Positions 1 to 6,520 of a stretch of 11,875 bases of DNA are shown here, one piece after another. Source of the stretch: Betaproteobacteria bacterium (lineage in GTDB: Bacteria; Pseudomonadota; Gammaproteobacteria; Burkholderiales; Burkholderiaceae); contig JABMMT010000123.1 in assembly GCA_013205155.1 (NCBI GenBank), forward strand, positions 1-11,875, written 5' to 3'. Positions within the stretch are counted from its first letter, which is position 1. Every line of letters starts with the position of its first letter. The translations under genes and the position numbers were made by a program. A model generated the notes under the pieces. It did no database searches. It was not told where the DNA came from and saw nothing but the letters and a program-made list of their open reading frames with translations.

Positions 1-36
1 ATGGATAAGTTAGGCGGAGTGTTCTCGCACGAGTAA
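1..36 (+). CDS. mreB: MreB rod-shape actin homologue, C-terminal end only
   Basis: The window opens inside a reading frame that encodes MDKLGGVFSHE and ends at a TAA at 34-36. A C-terminus of this kind (MD-x-LG-x-(I/V)-F followed by an acidic end) is typical of betaproteobacterial MreB, the cytoplasmic actin-like filament that guides lateral wall synthesis. The identification rests mostly on context: mreC, mreD, mrdA and rodA follow directly, and mreB is the usual first gene of this operon. The ATG at position 1 is probably an internal Met codon, not the start. Only 24 bp separate its stop from mreC. Confidence 0.72.
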   Translation: MDKLGGVFSHE

Positions 37-60
37 GCGACATACACGTCGACCAGGGAA

Positions 61-990
61 TTGCAACATAGCGCTCCACCTCTTTTCAGACAGGGCATTC
101 CGGCCTTACTTAAACTGATTGTCTGTCTATCGATCAGCATTGCACTAATGCTGATCGATTTTCGCTTCAAAGCTCTTGATCCAATTCGCAATAATGTAAA
201 TTGGATTTTGCGCCCTCTTGAATACGTCATGATGATGCCGCGTAGCCTTTATGAAGCAAGCTCAGAATATTTCACTACACGTGGAACACTGGATAATGAA
301 AACCAAACCTTAAAAGTTCGGCAAGCTGAACTCTCTTTACTTGCAAATCAATCTGAATTTTTGATGGTGGAAAACCAAAATTTGCGAGAGCTAATGTCCT
401 TGCAAAAACAAGTTCCCTTTAAAACACTGCCTGTTGAAATTCTGTTTAATCCAAGTAATCCAATCTCACAACGTATTGTGATTAATCGTGGCAGCGAAGA
501 AGGGCTGAAGCTTGGCAACCCGATTGCTAATGACGCTGGCATTTTGGGGCAGGTAGTTCGTCTTTATGACCATTCGGCTGAAGTGTCACTATTGGAAGAT
601 CGCGATTTCGCTGTACCAGTCCAAGTGGCCCGTAATGGCTTAAGAGCAGCTGTTTTCGGGTCTGGAAGAGGCAATCCACTGGAATTGCGTTACTTACCCG
701 TTGCGAGCGATTTAGAAGTAGGTGATATTTTGCTGACCTCAGGTATCGATGGCGTATACCCACCCGGTTTTGCAGTTGCGGTTATCAGCAAAATAGAACG
801 CAATTTCGACAAGAACTCGTCCAACGTATTTTGCACACCGATTGCTCCAGTGAATCGTTATCGTCAAGCCTTGGCTTTTTTGTATGACCCCAAAATAGAT
901 GCTAAAGCTCCTAGTGAGACGAATAAAGCGGGCGCTTCTTCAACAAATACTCCAGGTCGTCGGCAAACTCGTGCGCGAGGAATGCAATGA
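61..990 (+). CDS. mreC: Rod shape-determining protein MreC
   Basis: MreC is the periplasmic scaffold of the elongasome, linking MreB and MreD to PBP2 and RodA. The 309-residue product has a short cytoplasmic N-terminus (QHSAPPLFRQG, a form common in betaproteobacterial MreC), one membrane segment at about residues 14-33, a probable coiled coil around 75-115, and then the beta-rich domain with stretches such as VINRGSEEGLKLGNPI and GDILLTSGIDGVYPPGF. The start is taken as TTG at 61 because the frame is closed by the mreB stop at 34-36, no ATG or GTG lies between, and the conserved N-terminus begins exactly here. The only Shine-Dalgarno-like bases (AGGGAA, 55-60) sit right against the TTG, which is unusually close, so translation may rely on coupling to mreB. 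The C-terminal tail (about 285-309) is polar and probably disordered. The gene overlaps mreD by 4 nt. Confidence 0.95.
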   Translation: MQHSAPPLFRQGIPALLKLIVCLSISIALMLIDFRFKALDPIRNNVNWILRPLEYVMMMPRSLYEASSEYFTTRGTLDNENQTLKVRQAELSLLANQSEFLMVENQNLRELMSLQKQVPFKTLPVEILFNPSNPISQRIVINRGSEEGLKLGNPIANDAGILGQVVRLYDHSAEVSLLEDRDFAVPVQVARNGLRAAVFGSGRGNPLELRYLPVASDLEVGDILLTSGIDGVYPPGFAVAVISKIERNFDKNSSNVFCTPIAPVNRYRQALAFLYDPKIDAKAPSETNKAGASSTNTPGRRQTRARGMQ

Positions 991-1511
991 TTGATCTTGA
1001 GAGCGGCTACATTCTGCGTCCGGTTAATCCGCTATTTATCTATTTCAGTTTATTTTGTGCGCTTTTACTCAATCTGCTTCCTATTGGAAACTATGGTTGG
1101 GTGCCTGACTGGCTAATTCTCTGCATTGTGTTTTGGAATATCCAACAACATCGCTACGTGAATGTTTTCACAGCATTTATTCTTGGATTGATGATAGATG
1201 TACACAATTCAGACTTGCTTGGGCTGCATGCTTTTTGTTATTCACTAGTCGCTTACGTTGCCGTTTCGTGGCACAGAAGAATCGTAGCGCTGACAGTATT
1301 TGCACAAGCTTTACATCTTCTTCCCATTTTTTTATTAGTTTCTTTATTTCCAGTCATAGTGCATTGGATACTCAGTGGAAGCCTTTACTGGTGGGGCTTG
1401 ACAGCCGTCATACAGGCTTTGATTGAGGCACTGCTGTGGCCATTAGCCAATCGCATTTTGCTAGCACCCCAGCGACGTCCTAGAGATATTGACCATAATC
1501 GGCCACTCTAA
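987..1511 (+). CDS. mreD: Rod shape-determining protein MreD
   Basis: MreD is the polytopic inner-membrane partner of MreC. The 174-residue protein is strongly hydrophobic, with roughly five or six membrane segments (about 17-35, 40-52, 58-72, 78-95, 100-125 and 130-155), and the family-like stretch FILGLMIDVHNSDLLGLHAF at about 64-83. It ends in a basic, polar tail (PQRRPRDIDHNRPL). The ATG overlaps the mreC stop in an ATGA at 987-990, and a GAGGAA just upstream in the end of mreC can serve as ribosome binding site, so the two are probably translationally coupled. mrdA begins 8 nt after its stop. Length and position are normal for the family. Confidence 0.94.
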   Translation: MIDLESGYILRPVNPLFIYFSLFCALLLNLLPIGNYGWVPDWLILCIVFWNIQQHRYVNVFTAFILGLMIDVHNSDLLGLHAFCYSLVAYVAVSWHRRIVALTVFAQALHLLPIFLLVSLFPVIVHWILSGSLYWWGLTAVIQALIEALLWPLANRILLAPQRRPRDIDHNRPL

Positions 1512-1519
1512 GAAGCAGA

Positions 1520-3427
1520 ATGGTTTCTTTTAAAAAATCTAATCTCAGCTCATTTCAAGAGCGCATTCATATTGCGACTTTATTTGTCACGTTTTGTTTT
1601 TTACTGTTAGTTGCTCGTTTAGCATGGCTGCAGTTGGTAAGTCACAACAAATATCACTTGCTTGCTGAGAGTAACCGTATTGCCTTAGTGCCTGCGCCAG
1701 CAAATCGTGGACTCATCATTGATCGCAATGGTATTGTGATCGGTAGAAATTATTCTGCACTGACCCTCGATGTGAATGCTGGGGAGGTAAAGGGGAACGT
1801 AGATCAGTTAATTGATGATCTTTCTCAAATTGTGCTGATATCTCCTCGGGACAGACGTAACTTCAAGAGATCTCTGGAAGATTCCCGAAATATGGGGACT
1901 TTTCCCTTGCGATCCATGCTAACCGAAGCAGAAACGGCCCGATTTATGGCCAATCGCTACCGCTTCCCGGGGGTAGAAATCCGCGCCAGGAGCTTTAGAG
2001 AATATCCCTATAACGATCTCGCCTCACATCTTCTGGGGTACATTGGCCGCGTTTCGCAAAGAGATAAAGAGCGAATGCAAACTGAAATTGAAGGGGCTAA
2101 GGCGGATGATCCTGATGCATTGCAAACGTCTTTTCTTTCTGGCATTCAATACGTTGGAAAAATTGGTTTGGAGCAAAGTTATGAAACTGTCTTAAGGGGT
2201 GTACCTGGATATGATCAAGTAGAAATTACTGCTGGCGGAAAGCCGGTGCGTACTTTGGCTAGTTCACCCTCAGTACCAGGCAAAAACGTTATCCTCTCGG
2301 TTGACATCAAATTACAATATTTAGTTGAGAAGTTATATGGAAACTATCGTGGTGCATTTGTTGCCATTGAACCAGAAACCGGTGACGTACTCGCATTTGT
2401 TTCTAAACCCAATTTCAATCCCAATGATTTTGTAGAAGGCATTGATTCCGTGACATGGAAAGAATTAAACGATTCTCCGCAAAAACCTTTATATAACCGT
2501 CCACTCAAAGGAATCTATCCTCCTGGCTCGACTTATAAACCCTTTATGGCCTTGGGGGCTCTAGAAAATAAGAAGCGTACGCCATCACAAAGTATTTCTG
2601 ATCCCGGGTATTTTGTTTTTGGTAACCACACTTTTCGAGATGATAAAAAAGGTGGTCATGGCGTTGTTGATATGCAAAAGTCTATCGTTGAGTCTTGCGA
2701 TACCTACTATTACCTATTGGCTAGAGATATGGGCGTAAACATGATGCATGACTTCATGAAGCCCTTAGGCTTTGGCCAAATCACTGGCATCGACCTAAAT
2801 GGTGAAGCTAAAGGAGTACTCCCATCAACAGAATGGAAGAAAAATACCTTCAAAAAGCCAGAACAACAAAAATGGTACGAAGGCGAAACAATTTCTTTAG
2901 GCATTGGTCAAGGCTATAACTCTTTTACTATTTTGCAATTAGCCCACGCTATGGCAAACGTTGTTAATAATGGCATTGTCATGAAGCCCCATCTCGTCAA
3001 AGCGGTCGAAGACCCATTCACACGCAAAAGAACTTTAACTACACCAAAAGAAAGTTATCGCATTAACTTTAATCAAGAGAATATTGAGGTAATCAAAAAG
3101 GCAATGGTTGAAGTGAATAACTCTGGTACCTCTGCAACTGCATTTAAAGGGACAAGTTATACAGTGGGGGGGAAAACAGGAACATCGCAAGTTTTTAGTT
3201 TGAACTCGAAAGAATATAACCACAGCTCTACGGCAGAATTCTTACGGGATCATGCCTTATACGTAGCATTTGCTCCCGCAGAAAAGCCAACTATTGTCAT
3301 CGCTTTGGTGGTAGAAAATGCTGGTTTTGGCGCACAGTATGCTGCACCAATCGCACGCAAAGCCTTAGATTTTTATATTGAAGGTAAATGGCCTAGGGAG
3401 GTTCCAGAATGGAAAAGAGCTCCGTAA
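1520..3427 (+). CDS. mrdA: Penicillin-binding protein 2, elongasome transpeptidase
   Basis: PBP2 is the class B penicillin-binding protein that cross-links peptidoglycan during cell elongation, working with the glycosyltransferase RodA. The 635-residue product has a cytoplasmic N-terminus, one membrane anchor at about residues 17-38, a pedestal domain, and a C-terminal transpeptidase domain. All three active-site motifs are visible: S337-T-Y-K340 in GIYPPGSTYKPF, S392-C-D394, and K552-T-G554 in VGGKTGTSQVF. The N-terminal ANRGLIIDRNG block near 61-71 is also typical. The ATG at 1520 is preceded by a weak AAGAAG and lies 8 nt after mreD. The last 19 nt overlap the start of rodA in another frame. 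No truncation or missing catalytic residue is seen. Confidence 0.96.
   Translation: MVSFKKSNLSSFQERIHIATLFVTFCFLLLVARLAWLQLVSHNKYHLLAESNRIALVPAPANRGLIIDRNGIVIGRNYSALTLDVNAGEVKGNVDQLIDDLSQIVLISPRDRRNFKRSLEDSRNMGTFPLRSMLTEAETARFMANRYRFPGVEIRARSFREYPYNDLASHLLGYIGRVSQRDKERMQTEIEGAKADDPDALQTSFLSGIQYVGKIGLEQSYETVLRGVPGYDQVEITAGGKPVRTLASSPSVPGKNVILSVDIKLQYLVEKLYGNYRGAFVAIEPETGDVLAFVSKPNFNPNDFVEGIDSVTWKELNDSPQKPLYNRPLKGIYPPGSTYKPFMALGALENKKRTPSQSISDPGYFVFGNHTFRDDKKGGHGVVDMQKSIVESCDTYYYLLARDMGVNMMHDFMKPLGFGQITGIDLNGEAKGVLPSTEWKKNTFKKPEQQKWYEGETISLGIGQGYNSFTILQLAHAMANVVNNGIVMKPHLVKAVEDPFTRKRTLTTPKESYRINFNQENIEVIKKAMVEVNNSGTSATAFKGTSYTVGGKTGTSQVFSLNSKEYNHSSTAEFLRDHALYVAFAPAEKPTIVIALVVENAGFGAQYAAPIARKALDFYIEGKWPREVPEWKRAP
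3395..3401 (+). promoter_or_regulatory. Strong ribosome binding site for rodA
   Basis: AGGGAGG lies inside the 3' end of mrdA, 7 nt before the ATG at 3409. It fixes the rodA start inside mrdA and gives the 19-nt overlap. Confidence 0.8.
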
Positions 3428-4560
3428 AGAAAATAAAATCTGTTTTCTATGGCCTATTTTCTGGTCTTGACCGCCAGCTAGGCCTGATTCTTCTTGGCTT
3501 AGCAGCTACTGGTTTTTTTACATTTCTATCATCAAGTCAAAATACTCCTGTACTCATCACCGATGAATTACGCAATCTTGCACTCTCATTTGCAGTAATG
3601 TGGGTAGTTTCTCGCGTACCTCCAAAATGGCTCGAGATGAGTGCGGTGTGGATTTATAGTATTGGTATAGCCTTACTCATTGCGGTGGCTGTATTTGGTT
3701 TAATTAAAAAGGGTGCGCGACGTTGGATAGACCTTGGCATCGTCATCCAACCATCAGAGCTGATGAAAATTGCTATGCCTTTAATGCTGGCATGGTACTT
3801 TCATAAACGTGAAGGGATTCAAAATGCTTGGGACTATGCTGTAGCAGCAATCATTCTCGCAATTCCTGTTTTCCTAATAGCGCGCCAACCTGATCTTGGA
3901 ACCGCTTTACTAGTATTTGCAGCTGGGCTGTATGTCATTATCTTGGCGGGTTTACCCTGGAAATGGATTCTACCTTTTATTGCATTAGGTGTTATTGGCA
4001 TTCTTCTCATCATTATTTTTGGCAGCACCATTTGTGCACAGGATGTTATTTGGCCATTAGTACACAACTATCAAAAGAATCGTATTTGTACACTACTAGA
4101 TCCCAGTAGTGATCCACTAGGAAAAGGATTTCATACCATTCAGTCAATGATTGCGATTGGATCCGGGGGATTCTTTGGTAAAGGCTGGTTCCAAGGCACA
4201 CAAGCACATTTAGAATTTATTCCAGAAAAACATACTGACTTTGTATTTGCGGTCTTCTCTGAAGAATTTGGATTTATAGGCAATCTTTTTTTGCTTGGCT
4301 TATTTTTTGCATTGATTAAAAGAGGTCTTGCAATCTCTGCAAGTGCGCCAAATTTATTTACTCGCCTCTTGGGTGCCTCAGTTACGATGATTTTCTTTAC
4401 CTATGCGTTTGTCAACATTGGCATGGTTAGTGGATTGCTTCCCGTTGTAGGAGTACCGCTACCTTTTATCAGCTATGGCGGAACAGCGCTGGTGACATTG
4501 GGGTTCGGGGCTGGTATCTTAATGAGTATTCATCGACATCGTCGCTTGGTACAAAGCTAA
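3409..4560 (+). CDS. rodA: RodA, SEDS-family peptidoglycan glycosyltransferase
   Basis: RodA polymerises lipid II into glycan strands in the inner membrane as the partner of PBP2. The 383-residue protein has about ten hydrophobic segments and the signature SEDS blocks: GARRWIDLG with IQPSELMK at about 102-120, RQPDLGTAL at 159-167, EFIPEKHTDFVFAVFSEE at 269-286, and PLPFISYGGTA near the C-terminus. D277 in KHTD aligns with the catalytic aspartate known from SEDS enzymes (D262 in E. coli RodA, from memory). The start is supported by a strong AGGGAGG 7 nt upstream. The gene begins inside mrdA and is followed by a hairpin terminator, so it is the last gene of the mre operon. Confidence 0.96.
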   Translation: MEKSSVKKIKSVFYGLFSGLDRQLGLILLGLAATGFFTFLSSSQNTPVLITDELRNLALSFAVMWVVSRVPPKWLEMSAVWIYSIGIALLIAVAVFGLIKKGARRWIDLGIVIQPSELMKIAMPLMLAWYFHKREGIQNAWDYAVAAIILAIPVFLIARQPDLGTALLVFAAGLYVIILAGLPWKWILPFIALGVIGILLIIIFGSTICAQDVIWPLVHNYQKNRICTLLDPSSDPLGKGFHTIQSMIAIGSGGFFGKGWFQGTQAHLEFIPEKHTDFVFAVFSEEFGFIGNLFLLGLFFALIKRGLAISASAPNLFTRLLGASVTMIFFTYAFVNIGMVSGLLPVVGVPLPFISYGGTALVTLGFGAGILMSIHRHRRLVQS

Positions 4561-4584
4561 TTCAAACCTTAATCTTTCATGAAA

Positions 4585-4613
4585 TAAAAAAGCCCGGCAA
4601 GCCGGGCATTTTT
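4585..4613. terminator. Bidirectional Rho-independent terminator between rodA and hup
   Basis: GCCCGG (4592-4597) and CCGGGC (4602-4607) pair around a CAAG loop. The stem is preceded by A-rich DNA and followed by a T run, so it can act in both directions, ending the mre operon on the + strand and hup on the - strand. It lies 25-53 nt past the rodA stop and ends 16 nt short of the hup stop. Confidence 0.9.
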
Positions 4614-4629
4614 ATTAACAAAACAGAAA

Positions 4630-4914
4630 TTACTTCTTACGCTTGTTAACTGAATCTTTAAATGCTTTACCAGCAGAAAACTTAACAGTTTTAGCAGCAG
4701 CAATTTTGAGTGGCTCACCAGTTTTTGGATTACGGCCCATACGTGCAGCACGCTTGCCAGAGGAAAAAGTACCGAAGCCAATCAGTTGTACTGAATCACC
4801 TTTAGTAACAGCTTTAATGATTTGCTCAATAGCTGAATTCAATGCGAATTCAGCTTTGGCTTTTGAGATCTCCGCGTCGTCAGCAATCGCTGCGATTAGT
4901 TCGGCTTTGTTCAA
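4630..4914 (-). CDS. hup: HU family DNA-binding protein
   Basis: HU is a small, abundant, dimeric nucleoid protein that bends DNA without strong sequence preference. The 94-residue product begins MNKAELIAAIADDAEISKAKAE, contains the family block GFGTFSSGKRAARMGRNPKTGEPLKI in its DNA-contacting arm (about 47-72), and ends in the basic tail VNKRKK; length and layout match HU rather than IHF. The start codon is TTG at 4914-4912, which is notable for a gene expected to be highly expressed. It is well supported: AAGGAG lies 6 nt upstream, and the protein begins exactly where HU should. The gene is monocistronic by appearance, with a candidate promoter at 4979-5007, a near-palindrome in the leader, and a shared terminator downstream. 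Confidence 0.96.
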   Translation of the reverse strand: MNKAELIAAIADDAEISKAKAEFALNSAIEQIIKAVTKGDSVQLIGFGTFSSGKRAARMGRNPKTGEPLKIAAAKTVKFSAGKAFKDSVNKRKK

Positions 4915-4920
4915 GTGAAG

Positions 4921-4926
4921 CTCCTT
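4921..4926 (-). promoter_or_regulatory. Ribosome binding site that fixes the TTG start of hup
   Basis: On the minus strand this reads AAGGAG, 6 nt before the TTG at 4914. A consensus site at ideal spacing is the main support for a TTG start of hup. Confidence 0.85.
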
Positions 4927-4938
4927 ATAGATATTGGT

Positions 4939-4959
4939 GTAGGCGCAGATTGCGCTTAC
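4939..4959. repeat. Imperfect inverted repeat in the hup leader
   Basis: GTAGGCGCA (4939-4947) and TGCGCTTAC (4951-4959) are inverted copies around a GAT spacer, with one mismatch. It lies between the hup ribosome binding site and the candidate promoter, so it could be an operator or a 5' leader hairpin. Its role is not known. Confidence 0.5.
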
Positions 4960-4978
4960 GTGATTTTAACCACAAAAA

Positions 4979-5007
4979 ATTACAAAAATAAAGCTGCATT
5001 ACAACAA
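4979..5007 (-). promoter_or_regulatory. Candidate sigma-70 promoter for hup
   Basis: Read on the minus strand, TTGTTG (5007-5002) is followed after 17 nt by TGTAAT (4984-4979). This would start transcription near 4972 and give a leader of about 58 nt containing the inverted repeat and the AAGGAG. The whole region is AT-rich, so chance matches are likely. Confidence 0.35.
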
Positions 5008-5025
5008 TTTTATAACTACTCCGTA

Positions 5026-5391
5026 TTATTCATCCAAAACAACTATATCGGAAACAAAATATTCTGTATCTCCAAAGCAGCTCGTAGGTAGGCCAATATG
5101 CTGTTCATATTTTAGTGCTACTTTTTTTCCTAGATTAGCATTTATTTTTTGTGCGACCGAGTCTTCGCGCACCGTAAAAAGGAATTTTTCCGACATAGTT
5201 CCTGGCATTGAAACAATGGCTAATTCACCCTCCCATGTTTTGCATATAAAACCACGATTAGAGAATTTTTGGACATAGCCTGCTCGCTCACCACTTCCAT
5301 AACTCCATGTCAGCATCAGCCAGGTATAGCCAGCGAGACCAACTAAGCCAATTAAAACAAGGCTTAAGAGCCATTTTGTAAAGCCATTCAT
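5026..5391 (-). CDS. Conserved membrane-anchored protein of unknown function
   Basis: The 121-residue product has one hydrophobic N-terminal segment at about residues 6-28, best read as a membrane anchor or uncleaved signal, followed by a soluble domain expected in the periplasm. The visible pattern is SYGSGERAGYVQKFSNRGFICKTWEGELA, then a short LPGT-like turn (MPGTMSE), then KKVALKYEQHIGLPTSCFGDTEYFVSDI. I recall this as a conserved hypothetical family in proteobacteria, without a reliable function; some database copies carry a phosphogluconate dehydrogenase label that nothing in this sequence supports. Two cysteines in the soluble part, in ICKTW and TSCFGDT, could be structural. The ATG at 5391 has GGGAG 8 nt upstream. 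It lies in the same direction as hup and the DUF167 gene, but gaps of 111 and 137 bp argue for separate transcription. Confidence 0.85.
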   Translation of the reverse strand: MNGFTKWLLSLVLIGLVGLAGYTWLMLTWSYGSGERAGYVQKFSNRGFICKTWEGELAIVSMPGTMSEKFLFTVREDSVAQKINANLGKKVALKYEQHIGLPTSCFGDTEYFVSDIVVLDE

Positions 5392-5432
5392 GCGCTATTC
5401 TCCCTAGTTACTCATCCACACTAACCCTTATT

Positions 5433-5458
5433 GGGCACTTAAATGCCCCCATTTAAGT
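5433..5458. repeat. Two overlapping, mutually exclusive inverted repeats
   Basis: ACTTAAAT (5437-5444) and ATTTAAGT (5451-5458) form a perfect 8-bp dyad around GCCCCC. GGGCA (5433-5437) and TGCCC (5444-5448) form another perfect dyad around CTTAAA. The two cannot form at once. They lie in the 137-bp gap between the DUF167 gene and the 121-residue membrane protein gene. No T run follows on either strand, so this is not a standard terminator. The rest of the gap shows only the AGGGAG ribosome binding site of the membrane protein gene. Confidence 0.5.
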
Positions 5459-5528
5459 ATATGCGCACTGCCTACTGGCGCTTATTTCATCAGCAAGTAG
5501 CGACATCACAAAGTAAATGAATCAAGAT

Positions 5529-5825
5529 TTATGGCTTCAGAATCTGCACAATTTGCTCAGGACTAATCGGGGCCCAAATTTCTAAGCACTTTTTACGGCT
5601 ATTTTGACCAGAAATAAACTGAATCTGCTTTTGTGGGACTTTGAGCTGTTTAGATAACCATGCCAACAAAAGCTCATTAGCCTTATTTTCCAGGGCTGGT
5701 GCTTGCAGAGATATCTTCAAGCAATCACCATAAGTACCGACTACTTTAGTTTGCTTAGCTCCAGGCTGGCAATGCAAATTTAGGGTAATTCCGGTGGGGG
5801 TTTGCTTTAACCAAATGGGCATCAT
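5529..5825 (-). CDS. DUF167 / UPF0235 (YggU) family protein
   Basis: The 98-residue product matches the small DUF167 fold: an N-terminal strand, the block LHCQPGAKQTKVVG at about 18-31, GDCLKISLQAPALENKANE at about 33-51, and ISGQNSRKKCLEIWAP near 70-85. These correspond to the family pattern PGA-K, KI-L-APP-GKAN and SG-SR-K. The family is widespread and its biochemical role is unsettled; in many genomes it neighbours yggT or PLP-binding YggS, but neither is here. Two consecutive ATG codons (5825 and 5822) could each be the start, and neither has a clear Shine-Dalgarno sequence. It is transcribed away from can with only 22 bp between them. Confidence 0.9.
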   Translation of the reverse strand: MMPIWLKQTPTGITLNLHCQPGAKQTKVVGTYGDCLKISLQAPALENKANELLLAWLSKQLKVPQKQIQFISGQNSRKKCLEIWAPISPEQIVQILKP

Positions 5826-5838
5826 TAAAGTACTTTAA
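5825..5838. promoter_or_regulatory. Perfect 14-bp palindrome in the DUF167/can divergent gap
   Basis: TTAAAGTACTTTAA is a perfect palindrome that fills most of the 22 bp between the two divergent start codons and touches the first base of the DUF167 start. Its place suggests an operator or a shared promoter element. It is AT-rich, so chance cannot be excluded. Confidence 0.4.
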
Positions 5839-5847
5839 ACTCAATGC

Positions 5848-6513
5848 ATGATTATGAAAAATTCTATGGCATTAGAGCACCTGTTTGCAAATAATCGCGA
5901 ATGGGCGGATGAAATGATTGCCAAAGATGCTGATTTCTTTAGGCGTCTTGTCAACCAACAAGCCCCCCAATACCTTTGGATAGGTTGCTCTGATAGCCGT
6001 GTACCCGCCAATGAAATCGTCAATTTGCTTCCTGGTGAGCTATTTGTACATCGCAATGTTGCAAACGTTGTGGTACATACTGACTTAAATTGTCTCTCAG
6101 TCATCCAATTTGCAATTGAGCTACTGAAGGTTAAACATATCTTAGTAGTGGGCCATTATGGTTGTGCAGGTGTTCATGCTGCCCTGAGCGATCGCCGTAT
6201 TGGATTAGCAGACAACTGGCTACGACATGTCAAAGATGTTCACCAAAAGCATGAGCGCTACCTCGGTGAGGTGCTAGCCACCCCAAAACGTCAAGACCGT
6301 TTATGCGAACTCAATGTCATTGAGCAAGTTGTCAACGTATGTGAAACCACTATCGTTCAAGATGCTTGGGCCAATAGTCAAGATCTAACAATTCATGGCT
6401 GGGCCTACCGACTAGATACTGGGATCGTGAACGACTTAGGAATGTCCTGTAGCTCTATAGAAGAAATGAAAAAGCGTTACGCTAAAACACTCACACGTTA
6501 CGACGACGAGTAA
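5848..6513 (+). CDS. can: Beta-class carbonic anhydrase
   Basis: Can interconverts CO2 and bicarbonate in the cytoplasm, supplying bicarbonate for carboxylases. The 221-residue protein shows the zinc site of the beta class: C47-S-D49-S-R51 in WIGCSDSRVP and H103-Y-G-C106 in VVGHYGCAG. The blocks GELFVHRNVAN, HTDLNCLSVIQFA, LCELNVIEQV and IHGWAY follow the E. coli Can sequence closely, and the length matches (about 220). The ATG at 5848 is one of three close Met codons (5848, 5854, 5866); none has a good Shine-Dalgarno sequence, so the exact start is open. The stop is followed after only 7 nt by the acyltransferase gene, suggesting cotranscription. Any promoter must overlap the DUF167 coding region or the 14-bp palindrome. 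Confidence 0.96.
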   Translation: MIMKNSMALEHLFANNREWADEMIAKDADFFRRLVNQQAPQYLWIGCSDSRVPANEIVNLLPGELFVHRNVANVVVHTDLNCLSVIQFAIELLKVKHILVVGHYGCAGVHAALSDRRIGLADNWLRHVKDVHQKHERYLGEVLATPKRQDRLCELNVIEQVVNVCETTIVQDAWANSQDLTIHGWAYRLDTGIVNDLGMSCSSIEEMKKRYAKTLTRYDDE

Positions 6514-6520
6514 AGCCAGA

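Noticed and set aside
1133..1426. 97-codon plus-strand frame inside mreD
   Set aside because: It is an alternate frame of mreD, full of Ser, Phe and Arg, without ribosome binding site or family resemblance.
4643..4918. 91-codon plus-strand frame opposite hup
   Set aside because: It is the complement of the HU coding region; HU is a clear family match with a ribosome binding site, so this is a shadow.
5433..5458. Terminator downstream of the DUF167 gene
   Set aside because: The inverted repeats are clean, but no T run follows on the minus strand, so an intrinsic terminator is not supported.
5841..6104. 87-codon minus-strand frame within can
   Set aside because: It lies almost wholly antisense to the zinc-site region of carbonic anhydrase and shows no recognisable domain.
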